Assembly: GCF_019977735.1 (NCBI RefSeq)
Contig: NZ_AP025018.1
Location: 9,614,580-9,678,579 of the forward strand
Direction of reading: 5' to 3'
Length of the DNA stretch: 64,000 bases
Source of the DNA: Calothrix sp. PCC 7716
GTDB lineage: Bacteria; Cyanobacteriota; Cyanobacteriia; Cyanobacteriales; Nostocaceae
A program made the position numbers and the translations under genes. A model generated the notes under the pieces. That model ran no database searches, was not told the origin of the DNA, and worked only from the letters and a program-made list of their open reading frames with translations. Shown here in pieces: positions 52,017-60,909 of the stretch. The first letter of the stretch is position 1. Each line of letters begins with the position of its first letter.

Positions 52017-52820
52017 TTAGTTGATTTGAGGTTGACGAAAGCTATAAATATCTTTGAGTGCTGTCACCCAACCATCAGATACAGATTCGAGAATTTTTAT
52101 ACCTTTTTCTTTGGTAGCTGTTGTCGCATCTCCTATTACACCACTTTTACTTAGGTCGCGCGTTGTCCATGCAAAAGGTAATTTACCTTCTGGTGAAAGC
52201 AAACTACCTTCCGGTTGTTCGGGTGGATATTCCGTAACTGCACGCTCCATTTTTACTTGTTCGGGTAAAAGTGCCAAAATTATACTCGTCTCTAAATCTC
52301 CTGCGTGCATTCCTAGCTGTGCTTCTTTGGGTGTTACTAGTTCTTTAGAAATATGTGGCACACGCCATGTAAATAATGGAAATACAATAAAATCACTATA
52401 TTTGACGTGTAAATCTCGTGCGACCATTTGCATCACTTGTGGTTGTCCACCATGCGAATTCATTAGTACTAATTTTCTAAATCCTGCGCGGTATAAGCTA
52501 TCTCCGACTTCCATGAGTGTAGCAGAGAGCGTTTCTGTACTTAAAGTAATAGTTCCAGGAAAATGCCAATGCTCATTTGATTTACCGTAGTAAAGGGATG
52601 GCATTGCATAAGCAGGAACGCTCTTATCAAGTTTTTCGAGCGCTTTTCCTAATACTCCCATGCCAATTGCAGCATCCACAATTAATGGTAGATGTGGGCC
52701 ATGTTGTTCTATAGCTCCTACAGGTTGAATGATTACCACATTTTCTTTATTGGGCATTGACTCGATATCTGTCCAGGTTAAATACGGGAAAAAACGCTTA
52801 GGAGGGATAAAACTATGCAT
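52017..52820 (-). CDS. Creatininase-family amidohydrolase
   Basis: 267 residues with metal-binding motifs in order: VGAIEQHGPHLPLIVDAAIG (Glu, His, Asp), LMNSHGGQPQVM and MHAGDLETSIILALLP. This is the creatininase fold, which also includes FAPy deformylase (ArfB) and mycofactocin MftE. The true substrate here is unclear because no neighbours suggest riboflavin or creatinine metabolism. Cytoplasmic and monocistronic. Confidence 0.87.
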   Translation of the reverse strand: MHSFIPPKRFFPYLTWTDIESMPNKENVVIIQPVGAIEQHGPHLPLIVDAAIGMGVLGKALEKLDKSVPAYAMPSLYYGKSNEHWHFPGTITLSTETLSATLMEVGDSLYRAGFRKLVLMNSHGGQPQVMQMVARDLHVKYSDFIVFPLFTWRVPHISKELVTPKEAQLGMHAGDLETSIILALLPEQVKMERAVTEYPPEQPEGSLLSPEGKLPFAWTTRDLSKSGVIGDATTATKEKGIKILESVSDGWVTALKDIYSFRQPQIN

Positions 52821-52908
52821 AGGGGTATATATATATATAATCCTTAACTCAAATTTTACTTGGGTTTGTCAAATTTAATAACATAGTACAGAAGGAGAAC
52901 AAATTTCA

Positions 52909-53616
52909 ATGACTGACACAAATGCATCTACTCGCACTTTATCTATAGATATTGGTGGAAGCGGTATAAAAGTAATGGTCTTAGATGAAACTGGCAACCC
53001 ATTAACCGAACGTATACGTTTAGATACTCCACAACCTCCAACACCAGAAGCTGTAATGAATACAATAGCCCAATTAGTAACATCAGTTGGAGAGTTTGAT
53101 AGAATTTCTGCGGGGTTTCCGGGTGTAGTGCGTGCTGGAGTAATAGAAACAGCCGTTAACTTACATCCTGACTGGGTAGGATATAATTTAGGAACTGCAT
53201 TATCAAAGCAATTTCAAAAACCCGCGCGAGTTATAAACGACGCTGACATGCAGGGATTAGGTGCCATCGCGGGTAAAGGAGTAGAATTAGTAATTACCCT
53301 AGGAACCGGATTTGGGTCAGCATTATTTTTAGATGGTAAATTAGTACCCAACCTGGAAATGGGACATCATCGCTTCCGAAAAGGAGAAAGCTATGAAGAA
53401 CAACTTGGAAGAGCAGCGCTAGAAAAAGTCGGGGAAGCAAAATGGAACGAAAGACTAGCAAAAGCAATAGCCTCACTAGAACATTTATTTAACTATGATT
53501 ATCTATATATAGGTGGTGGAGAAGCTAAACTAGTTAAAATTAAACTACCAGAAAACACCAAAGTAATTTCCAACCTCAATGGTTTACTAGGTGGCATAAA
53601 TTTGTGGAAAGATTAA
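52909..53616 (+). CDS. ROK-family / polyphosphate glucokinase-like kinase
   Basis: 235 residues. The phosphate-binding motif LSIDIGGSGIKVMVLDE is at the N-terminus, AGFPGVV follows, the catalytic Asp is in INDADMQGLGAI and the second phosphate loop is LGTGFGSALFLDG. Length and motifs match polyphosphate/ATP glucokinases (PpgK-type). It lacks the CxCGxxGC zinc motif of other ROK kinases. AGAAGGAGAAC lies 10 bp upstream of the ATG as a good ribosome site. Convergent with the DUF4112 gene. Confidence 0.82.
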   Translation: MTDTNASTRTLSIDIGGSGIKVMVLDETGNPLTERIRLDTPQPPTPEAVMNTIAQLVTSVGEFDRISAGFPGVVRAGVIETAVNLHPDWVGYNLGTALSKQFQKPARVINDADMQGLGAIAGKGVELVITLGTGFGSALFLDGKLVPNLEMGHHRFRKGESYEEQLGRAALEKVGEAKWNERLAKAIASLEHLFNYDYLYIGGGEAKLVKIKLPENTKVISNLNGLLGGINLWKD

Positions 53617-53631
53617 TTGTACATCTTGTGA

Positions 53632-53748
53632 AATGGCTATCTTGTAGAATGGCTATCTTGTGGAATGGCTATCTTGTGGAATGGGCATCCTTGCCCGTTC
53701 TTCATCTAGTTCTATATTAAGGGCGGGCAGGGATGCCCGCTCCACAAG
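53632..53748. repeat. 16-bp tandem repeat leading into a terminator-like inverted repeat
   Basis: AATGGCTATCTTGT(A/G)G occurs three times (53632-53679). It runs into CTTGTGGAATGGGCATCCTTGCCCG (53673-53697), which pairs with the copy at 53724-53748. The whole block separates two convergent genes and may act as a bidirectional terminator; the tandem units look like expansion of the hairpin's left arm. Confidence 0.7.
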
Positions 53749-53759
53749 AGTAATTCTAG

Positions 53760-54155
53760 TTACACTACTCTTTGAAATCCCTTAAACTCAACTTTTTCTA
53801 ACTGTGGGTCAACTTGATTTAAATGCTGCTCTAAAATTTCTAAATTCCGAATATTAGACTTATAAAAAGCATCAAATATATCACCTATAAAAGGAACACT
53901 ACCAACAACAGATTCCAAACCAACATTAAAAATCATCTTACCCAACATATCTTGAGGAAGATTAAACCGCATAGCTAAATATATAATATAAGCCGACACA
54001 ACAGTACTTATCAAATCACCCAGCCCAGGAACTAAACCAATAATGGGGTCTAAACCAAAGCGAAACTTAGTACCGGGAATGCCAAAAGCAGTATCCATCA
54101 GTCGGCTGAATTTGCGGATACGATTAAGAGTTTCTAGTTTTTTAGTAATATCCAT
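53760..54155 (-). CDS. DUF4112 membrane protein
   Basis: 131 residues matching DUF4112: RKFSRLMDTAFGIPGTKFRF, GLDPIIGLVPGLGDLISTVV, IIYLAMRFNLPQDMLGKMIF and GSVPFIGDIFDAFYKSNIRN. Two hydrophobic helices (about 42-62 and 70-98) with a conserved GDI/L pattern place it in a membrane. The function is not known. Convergent with the kinase gene. Confidence 0.9.
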   Translation of the reverse strand: MDITKKLETLNRIRKFSRLMDTAFGIPGTKFRFGLDPIIGLVPGLGDLISTVVSAYIIYLAMRFNLPQDMLGKMIFNVGLESVVGSVPFIGDIFDAFYKSNIRNLEILEQHLNQVDPQLEKVEFKGFQRVV

Positions 54156-54411
54156 AATAAATTAATACTCCATTATTAAACATATAAAGTCTTGTACCAT
54201 TAGAAATAATTTTAAAGTGAAAACGCATCTCACTTAGGTTCGGTTCGTTGTATATACATTGACGTAATAACCCCCCTCAATTAATTGAACACATGCGATA
54301 GTATTTATGTTCACCACGTCTTTGATATTCTCGATACATTATCGATAATTGAAAAAGCCTCAAGTACACAAAAACTCAATCAATCACTGTGCCACGATAG
54401 GAGAGGCAGAC

Positions 54412-55455
54412 ATGAAAGGAAATCTGCAACAAGTGTCAAATGATTATTTCGCGCGCGACAGTGGAGTTGGGCAAAGTATGTCAAAAGCCTCGGAGCAGCT
54501 ACTTGATGCATATTCGCAGGCAGTAATTAGCGTCGTACAAAAGGTAAGTCCCGCAGTTGTCAACATCGACGTGCAACGGCAAGTAACTGGACGTAACCGA
54601 AATTCTCCACAAACTCAAGAATTACAGGGTAACGGTTCTGGGTTTATCTTCACACCAGATGGATATATTCTTACCAACTCTCACGTTGTTAACGGCGCCA
54701 CCAAAATCGAGGTTACACTATCAGATGGTCGTAAAATAGACGCCCAATTAATAGGAGATGACCCAGACACAGACCTAGCGGTTATCAGAATTAATGCACC
54801 AAATTTAATTTCGGCACGTTTAGGTGACTCCGAAACCCTCCAAGTTGGTCAACTCGCAATCGCAATTGGTAATCCCTACGGATTTCAAGCCACAGTTACC
54901 AGTGGTGTAATTAGTGCAACCGGACGTTCATTCAGAAGTCGTTCAGGTCGGTTAATAGACAACATGATACAAACCGATGCAGCACTAAACCCAGGTAACT
55001 CAGGTGGACCACTTGTGACATCCCACGGAGAAGTAATAGGAATAAACACAGCGGTAATATTATCTGCCCAAGGACTATGCTTTGCCGTACCAATAAACAC
55101 AGCAAAACTAATCATTCCAGCACTACTCAAAGACGGGAAAGTTAGACGTGGTTACATAGGTATAGGAGGACAAAACGTAGAACTACCAAGGCGCCTCGTT
55201 TTATACCATGAACTTAACAAAGAACGAGGCATATTAATCATATCAACCGAAACCAAAAGCCCAGCACAAAAAGCAGGACTTCGAGAAGGAGATGTAATAG
55301 TAGGATTTAACAGCCAACCCATAGCAAGCGTTGACGAACTACATAAATTTCTAACTCACGAACGAGTGGGCGCCCGCACCTTTATTACCATCTTACGTCA
55401 AAACCAAAAACTAGTCCTAGAAATCATCCCCGAAGAATCACCCACTCTCACCTAA
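54412..55455 (+). CDS. HtrA/DegP-like serine protease with PDZ domain, no signal peptide
   Basis: 347 residues from the ATG at 54412, preceded by AGGAGAGG (54399-54406); the TTG at 54349 is rejected. Trypsin-like triad: His in ILTNSHVVNGA, Asp in DPDTDLAVIRI and Ser in NPGNSGGPLVTS. A C-terminal PDZ domain (GILIISTETKSPAQKAGLRE, GDVIVGFNSQPIASVDELHK) should bind substrate tails. Most family members are exported, but here the N-terminus is acidic and polar, so the protease is likely cytoplasmic or peripheral. Protein quality control is the expected role. Confidence 0.88.
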   Translation: MKGNLQQVSNDYFARDSGVGQSMSKASEQLLDAYSQAVISVVQKVSPAVVNIDVQRQVTGRNRNSPQTQELQGNGSGFIFTPDGYILTNSHVVNGATKIEVTLSDGRKIDAQLIGDDPDTDLAVIRINAPNLISARLGDSETLQVGQLAIAIGNPYGFQATVTSGVISATGRSFRSRSGRLIDNMIQTDAALNPGNSGGPLVTSHGEVIGINTAVILSAQGLCFAVPINTAKLIIPALLKDGKVRRGYIGIGGQNVELPRRLVLYHELNKERGILIISTETKSPAQKAGLREGDVIVGFNSQPIASVDELHKFLTHERVGARTFITILRQNQKLVLEIIPEESPTLT

Positions 55456-55501
55456 CACACACAAAACACCATCGTAATAAGCACTTTAGTGCTTCCCTTG
55501 C

Positions 55502-55525
55502 AGAGACGTTACACATAACGTCTCT
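55502..55525. repeat. AGAGACGTTACA palindrome
   Basis: AGAGACGTTACACATAACGTCTCT is a copy of the GTAGAGACGT family. It lies 47 bp after the protease stop, following GCACTTTAGTGCTTCCC (from 55481), a second short palindrome also found inside the DUF1400 gene. Confidence 0.65.
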
Positions 55526-55653
55526 ACATTTGCCCCTTAGCTAGTTGAACAAGTAAATTCACAATTCGCTAAATAATAATTAATAATCCATCTATATCTA
55601 GCCTCAGAGATAACATAAGAATAATGGCTGGAATTTACACTAGGTAGAAAAGC

Positions 55654-55917
55654 ATGGGACGTTTAAATCCATTCTCGTTACAACTACAGATTACCCGCAT
55701 GTTCGAGCAAGGGCAATCATTCTTTGCCACCACAAAAGTACATGACTGGTTGAAAGAACATGGACATGAACCAAATGATTATGACATTACTTTTAAACAA
55801 AAGCCGGCGCCTCCTGGTTCTAAGTCTGTGATGGTAGTAGAAATTGAGTTCCAGCGAAAAGACGGACTACCTGTTGACCCTTGGTTAGTTGAACAAGCTA
55901 ATTTAGAAGCAGGATAG
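55654..55917 (+). CDS. Small conserved-looking hypothetical protein
   Basis: 87 residues (MGRLNPFSLQLQITRMFEQG, DYDITFKQKPAPPGSKSVMV, then VEIEFQRKDGLPVDPWLVEQ). The beta-alpha look and complete frame suggest a small soluble domain. I do not recognise the family. The gene has no same-strand partner within 350 bp and is followed by a GTGCGTGA inverted repeat. Confidence 0.6.
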   Translation: MGRLNPFSLQLQITRMFEQGQSFFATTKVHDWLKEHGHEPNDYDITFKQKPAPPGSKSVMVVEIEFQRKDGLPVDPWLVEQANLEAG

Positions 55918-56394
55918 TGAGAATTTTTCAGGAGGTGCGTGAAAACACTGAATTTTGCGTCTTGGTAATGATTTTTCAAGCTTTCACGCACCCTACACTT
56001 ACTGGTTTTCTGCTAAGAATTTACAAGTGTTGTCGTTCCTAATTGATTTGTAAAAAATGATGCTTATGTAACGAACCGCAAAGGGCGAGTGATTTAGGAT
56101 TGCTATTTTAAAATAAATATAATCATTATTAAATACTTTGCTAACAAGTTGGGAGAGTCCCCCAGGAGATCAAGCTTCCCTTAACTGCGGAAACCTAGTA
56201 TTTGCAAGCTTTATAACCATTTTTATCAAAATTAGCTTCGGGGAAGACAATTTGGGTACTTTATATTTACGAAGGTGGTTCGCGGGACTATGGCATGACT
56301 TCCGTACCAGTCTATTAAACTGTCTCACAAAGTCGTACCGACATTCCCCGAACTGCTTTCCCTTTTAATTATTTATATTTGACCTCAATATATT
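55918..56394. other. 477-bp spacer with inverted repeat and a possible structured segment
   Basis: GGTGCGTGAAA (55934) and TTTCACGCACC (55982-55992) are inverted arms of the GTGCGTGA family. The stretch 56142-56366 is richer in GC than its surroundings and contains CGGGGAA (about 56238) and TTCCCCG (about 56344) able to pair over 100 bases. It could be an RNA, or the decayed end of a mobile element read on the minus strand. A 76-codon frame inside it looks accidental. Confidence 0.4.
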
Positions 56395-57822
56395 ATGTTA
56401 TATCTAGAATCTCGCGCACAGCAAGTAGCGCAGGAAGATTTAGTAATGTTTATCAATACTTGCTTTTCTTGTAGTGGTCAGCGTGAATTTTATGATGATG
56501 CAGAAGGGCAAAAGGTGTCTATTAATTTTTTACATGATTATATATTAGGTAATTATCGTTTACTTTATGCTCGCACTTTAGCTGCTGGCATTAATCACTT
56601 TAATCAAGCGCAAATTATTGTCAAGCTTTTAGCGACTGGACGTGATACGCTACCTCACTATCGTACTGAAGAATCTGCCTTAATTACATCTGCCCTTAAT
56701 CAGCTACCACCTCAGCGTGGTTGGGGCATATTACAAGAGTTACAACGATTACGAGTAAATAATCGTCGCGCTAGAGCTATTGCGCGCGATTATATAGCTA
56801 TGCGTCGAGATATAAATTTTGATGCTATCAAGTATCGTACTAAAGTTAAAGCTGCTATATCACATGCTCATTTAAAGCTATCTGGTGAGCTTCCTAAGTT
56901 TTTGTTTAATTTTCACGAACAAAAGGCTTTTAGTACAAAATTATTTGAACAATTCCGCAAAGCGCATTATAGTACTGAGGCAGTATACGAGTTACCTTTT
57001 ACCATTGCCGAAGGTTTTGCTGCCAAACATAATATTAAACGTGAAGTTTTTCTCAAACGCATTCAACCGAAAATGACCGCAGCAGAAAAACTTCGCTATC
57101 AAGGCGCCGCATCGCGTAGTGAAGTTGATATAAATGTAAATTGGGAGCGTTTACCGTTGACCAAGTTAGCTTTATATATTTTGTCACTTCCACTTGAAGC
57201 ACGTACCAAAGATTTTGATAAATTTAACCAAGCGATGGAAGCTGCTGCAAGTCACGCTTTGAAAAAAGCACCAATGCAGTTAGGACGAGTTGCAGCAGTT
57301 TTGGACTGTAGTTATTCTAGCTCTGGTTCATCTGAAAAACGGCGCCGTCCTTTGGGTGTGGTACTTGCTGCACATTATCTACTTAGAGCAGCATCACAAA
57401 GTTATCATGCGTTTTGGACAGTTACACCAAAACACCCATTACTTGTATATCCATATGGACAAACCGACTTAGCTACACCATTACTCGCAGCACTTGGGTC
57501 TGGCGCCGAAACCATCATTATCATATCAGACGGTTGCGACAACGACCCACCCAACGGCGCCGCTGAAGTATTGCGTGTGTATCAAAAACTTGACCGTTGT
57601 CATAAAACTTCAATAATTCACTGTAACCCAGTATTTAGTACCGAAGATTACTCATTACGTACCCTCAGTCCTTATATACCTACAGTTGGATTACGCGATG
57701 CTGAAGATATGCCTACAATGTTAGGCTTTGCTAAATTTGCCCAAGGTTCTAATACATTATCTCACTTAGAAGCATATTTAGCCCAAAGAACACAAGAATT
57801 TACATCAAATACTCATAATTAA
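56395..57822 (+). CDS. TROVE-like / von Willebrand A domain protein
   Basis: 475 residues. The N-terminal 290 residues are a helical repeat domain like the TROVE/Ro60 family and its bacterial relatives (REFYDDAEGQKVSINFLHDY, LYARTLAAGINHFNQAQIIV, VNNRRARAIARDYIAMRRDI). The C-terminal vWA-like domain has a MIDAS: DCSYSSSG (Asp near 304), a Thr in GQTDLATPLLAA and Asp in IIIISDGCDND. Ro-type proteins bind misfolded or small RNAs in a ring and hold metal in the vWA part. It is followed after 2 bp by the ARPP-2-like gene, so the two work together. The RNA-binding role is an inference. Confidence 0.7.
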   Translation: MLYLESRAQQVAQEDLVMFINTCFSCSGQREFYDDAEGQKVSINFLHDYILGNYRLLYARTLAAGINHFNQAQIIVKLLATGRDTLPHYRTEESALITSALNQLPPQRGWGILQELQRLRVNNRRARAIARDYIAMRRDINFDAIKYRTKVKAAISHAHLKLSGELPKFLFNFHEQKAFSTKLFEQFRKAHYSTEAVYELPFTIAEGFAAKHNIKREVFLKRIQPKMTAAEKLRYQGAASRSEVDINVNWERLPLTKLALYILSLPLEARTKDFDKFNQAMEAAASHALKKAPMQLGRVAAVLDCSYSSSGSSEKRRRPLGVVLAAHYLLRAASQSYHAFWTVTPKHPLLVYPYGQTDLATPLLAALGSGAETIIIISDGCDNDPPNGAAEVLRVYQKLDRCHKTSIIHCNPVFSTEDYSLRTLSPYIPTVGLRDAEDMPTMLGFAKFAQGSNTLSHLEAYLAQRTQEFTSNTHN

Positions 57823-57824
57823 CT

Positions 57825-58967
57825 ATGTTATTAAAAGGACTTGAAGTTGCTCCTTCTCAAATTTGTGGCAGTATTCGTATTGTGCCCCTTATTCGTCGTA
57901 AAATTCGTGGAGATTTACGATTACAACGTCGTAGCTACGATGCTAAATACAGCATTGTTTCACTCGAAGATAATATGCAATATATGTCTTATGTACCTCA
58001 TGGAATGGTCATGTCTTGGAATGATGATGGTAGTGCTGTGGCAAATATAGGCGCCAGTATTTTTAAAAAAGATGGTAAAAGTGTAAAAAGTGGACGTAAT
58101 GTACAGGTAATGCAACGTATGGCAAAACGTGAAACCAAAAATTCATTACGGTTTCTACCATTACACCTCGCAATGGAAGGTTTTCTATCGTTATATTTCA
58201 ATGGTCCCAAAATTGCATGGGAAGAATATTCGAGGTATGCACTTACTTATGGGTTGGGTTGCCGTAGCGAATATTCATACTCAGGACGTGCGATAGTTGG
58301 GTTAGAAGAAGCACTGCGTGTTTTTGAAATTCATCCAAACCAAGTAGGAGTACTAATATATGTTGCTGACGCATTAGCATCAGCGTTTGTTGTTTCCACA
58401 CCTGAAGACTATCTTTGTTTACACTATACCTTGCTCGAAGATTTTTACGGCGAGTTAATATATCAATATGCATCATTATATGATAAAACTTATGAGATGA
58501 GCTTATCTATTGATGATAAGAAAGTTCATAACTTAGCCGATTTGAGAAGTGCTGTTGTTAAAATGCGTTCCGACTGGGCAACATTTCATCAAGGAGCAAT
58601 GTCAACTGGATTAATTGGACGTTCAGTAAAATCAAAAACAGTATATACAGCAGGTCATTTTGAATTACAACGATTTATAACAAATGTCAATTCACCTTTA
58701 GATTTAAATAACGAAAATCATATTGGTGAAGTTATATTACGTGATAATGGAGAGGTAGAATATTTACATACATATCGTCTTTCCCAACAACAAATAAATC
58801 GAGTCTACTATCTGGGCAAACTTGACGAAAATAATTGGAACATTTCCCAGACAGCCAAAGCTTTATTACGAACAGATGAAGAATTTATCTTGATAATGGA
58901 ACAACTTGGATTTGGGTATTTATTTACACAGAAGTTACGTGTTCACGTAGTGTCCCGAAGGAAATAA
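57825..58967 (+). CDS. ARPP-2-like domain protein
   Basis: 380 residues. The start GLEVAPSQICGSIRIVPLIR and later FLPLHLAMEGFLSLYFNGP, FEIHPNQVGVLIYVADALAS and YTLLEDFYGELIYQYASLYD are the pattern I recall for ARPP-2 proteins, described as companions of TROVE/vWA and RNA-repair genes, mainly in actinobacteria. The C-terminal 100 residues (TAGHFELQRFITNVN, WNISQTAKALLRTDEEFILI) end in a helix-turn-helix-like segment. No catalytic motif is obvious. Translationally coupled to the TROVE-like gene. Confidence 0.65.
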   Translation: MLLKGLEVAPSQICGSIRIVPLIRRKIRGDLRLQRRSYDAKYSIVSLEDNMQYMSYVPHGMVMSWNDDGSAVANIGASIFKKDGKSVKSGRNVQVMQRMAKRETKNSLRFLPLHLAMEGFLSLYFNGPKIAWEEYSRYALTYGLGCRSEYSYSGRAIVGLEEALRVFEIHPNQVGVLIYVADALASAFVVSTPEDYLCLHYTLLEDFYGELIYQYASLYDKTYEMSLSIDDKKVHNLADLRSAVVKMRSDWATFHQGAMSTGLIGRSVKSKTVYTAGHFELQRFITNVNSPLDLNNENHIGEVILRDNGEVEYLHTYRLSQQQINRVYYLGKLDENNWNISQTAKALLRTDEEFILIMEQLGFGYLFTQKLRVHVVSRRK

Positions 58968-59083
58968 AGCGCGTAAAAAATCTTTCAAATAAATTTATCT
59001 AATCTTTACTAAACAGGCGCCAAAATTCGCATAAAAATCTTTATTACAAGTGAAGAATAAATAAATAACTTTGAAATAAATTT

Positions 59084-59470
59084 ATGAAGTCACATCGTTT
59101 TTGGATTATTGCCTTTTGGTTCTACTTAGGTATTTTATTGGCTATCTCTATATCAGCGTACTTGAGGGTGATACCAACAGAAATAGCAAAGTTTCCTTAC
59201 TACAATACCATTTTGCACTTTTTTTTACTAGGAATTGCTGCTTATCTGAGTCATCTTGCCCTAAACAAACGACAGCTTCATATACTTGGTACCGCCTTAC
59301 CCCTGGCGCCGTTTATAGTATTCTTTTTCTGTATACTAGACGAAATTATTCAAAAATTTACACCGCATCGCAGCGCAGATATTGTAGACCTTATCGCTGA
59401 CGTATGCGGCATTATTGTATTTACCTATCTTGCCGAACGTACTTCCATACGCAAAACATCACAATTTTAA
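59084..59470 (+). CDS. VanZ-like membrane protein
   Basis: 128 residues with four hydrophobic helices (about 6-25, 38-60, 70-90, 98-118). The VanZ hallmark is LDEIIQKFTPHRSADIVDLI, where the conserved Asp-Glu and the RxxD patch sit between helices 3 and 4. VanZ relatives affect teicoplanin resistance in Enterococcus, but their role in cyanobacteria is unknown. It is not next to any vancomycin genes. Convergent with hpxZ-like. Confidence 0.85.
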   Translation: MKSHRFWIIAFWFYLGILLAISISAYLRVIPTEIAKFPYYNTILHFFLLGIAAYLSHLALNKRQLHILGTALPLAPFIVFFFCILDEIIQKFTPHRSADIVDLIADVCGIIVFTYLAERTSIRKTSQF

Positions 59471-59493
59471 TTTTATTAACGTGTCCCTATTTA

Positions 59494-59880
59494 TTAGATA
59501 GGTAGAAGTGAAACGTGTGCCGAAAAAACTTTCCAGCCAAAGTCAAATTTATACCACATTTGACTTTGCCTTCCTTGACGTTCTACTCCATCCATTACAC
59601 GACGAAATTCTAATGTTACGCTTGCAAAGTTACTATCAAATGTCACAACTTTTAAATTATAAATTTCTCGTTTAATGTTGTGTGTGGGTCGCGATGCACG
59701 AAATGCACGAATTTCATCACTCCCATATAAATTCTCTGCTAACCCAAATCGTACTACTTCAGGCGCCTGCCAAAACAATTCATCCATCACTTCTAAGTTA
59801 TTATTGCATAGGGCATCCTCATATTTCATATATAACTCAGTCAGTTCGGCAACAATTGCAGCATCATTTACAATAGTCAT
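59494..59880 (-). CDS. HpxZ-like protein (DUF3225, NTF2 fold)
   Basis: 128 residues of the SnoaL/NTF2 fold, matching the oxalurate-catabolism protein HpxZ / AtzH family: YEDALCNNNLEVMDELFWQA, FGLAENLYGSDEIRAFRASR, EFRRVMDGVERQGRQSQMW and FSAHVS. Other purine-ring catabolic genes are absent here, so the substrate role is uncertain. It is divergent from an NmrA-like gene with 33 bp between starts. Confidence 0.85.
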   Translation of the reverse strand: MTIVNDAAIVAELTELYMKYEDALCNNNLEVMDELFWQAPEVVRFGLAENLYGSDEIRAFRASRPTHNIKREIYNLKVVTFDSNFASVTLEFRRVMDGVERQGRQSQMWYKFDFGWKVFSAHVSLLPI

Positions 59881-59913
59881 TACAACCTGCAGATAGCAGC
59901 ATAGTGAGTCTCA

Positions 59914-60777
59914 ATGTTAAATATACTTGTAACAGGCGCCACTGGAAATGTCGGTAAAGAAGTAGTTCGCTTATTAACTGACCAAAACTGTCAGATTTAC
60001 GCAGCAGTCAGGAACCCTGAACAAGCTAAAAAAATATTAGGTGATTCAAGTAAAATTAGTTACGTTGAATTTGACTTTACAAACCCAAACACATTTATAA
60101 ATGCTTTTCGTCAAACAAACAAACTTTTCTTGGTACGTCCACCTGCACTTGCCAATATTCGCGAAATCGCTCCAGCACTAGAAGCAGCAAAACAAGCTGG
60201 TATTGAGCAAATTGTATTTCTTTCTATAGTCGGCGCCGACCGTAATCGAATTGTACCGCATTCCAAAATCGAGCGCTACATCAATCAACTGGAAATAGGT
60301 GCTACATTTTTACGTGCAGGTTTTTTTATGCAGAACCTCAACACTGTACACTTAAAAGATATTAAAACCCGTGGTGAATTATTTATACCAGCAGGGAATG
60401 GTAAAACAAGCTTTATTGATATACGTGATATTGCCGCAGTCGCAATACGTACACTGCTAGAAAACGAACATATTAATAAAGTATATACCCTTACGGGTAG
60501 CGAAGCTTTAACATATTATCAAGTAGCCGATATATTTACCGAAGTTTTAAATAAACCAATTAAATACACAAATCCTTCGCTAATAACTTTTATTTTTACA
60601 ATGCGCTCTAAAGGATTGCCAATAAACTTTGTTTTGATAATGGCAGTAATATATACAACAACACGTTTAGGATTAGCAAGTCAAATTACACCAGAAACAG
60701 AGCAATTACTTAACCGTCCACCATTAACCATGCGTCAATATATTCAAGACTACCAACAATATTGGCTGAATAGTTAG
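59914..60777 (+). CDS. NmrA-like NAD(P)-binding protein
   Basis: 287 residues. The Rossmann motif LVTGATGNVGKEVVRLL is at 5-21 and AAVRNPEQAKK follows. FLVRPPALANI and SIVGADRNRIVPHSKIERYI match the subfamily of atypical SDRs that bind NAD(P)(H) and often control stress responses or reduce quinones. It has no YxxxK pair. Related to the gene at 20958. It is divergent from the hpxZ-like gene. Confidence 0.87.
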   Translation: MLNILVTGATGNVGKEVVRLLTDQNCQIYAAVRNPEQAKKILGDSSKISYVEFDFTNPNTFINAFRQTNKLFLVRPPALANIREIAPALEAAKQAGIEQIVFLSIVGADRNRIVPHSKIERYINQLEIGATFLRAGFFMQNLNTVHLKDIKTRGELFIPAGNGKTSFIDIRDIAAVAIRTLLENEHINKVYTLTGSEALTYYQVADIFTEVLNKPIKYTNPSLITFIFTMRSKGLPINFVLIMAVIYTTTRLGLASQITPETEQLLNRPPLTMRQYIQDYQQYWLNS

Positions 60778-60909
60778 GTTTGCTGTCAATACTGCTCAGT
60801 TAAGGCAATTGCGAAACGTGTTCACGTAGTGTAGCGTAGCTAAACCCCGCTTTGAGACGCGATTCATCAAGTCTCCGATTAATCGCGTCCCCAATTTATA
60901 ATTTTCTTT

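Noticed and set aside
56138..56368. 76-codon frame before the TROVE-like gene
   Set aside because: Lies in a possible structured or mobile-element segment and shows no protein-like pattern.
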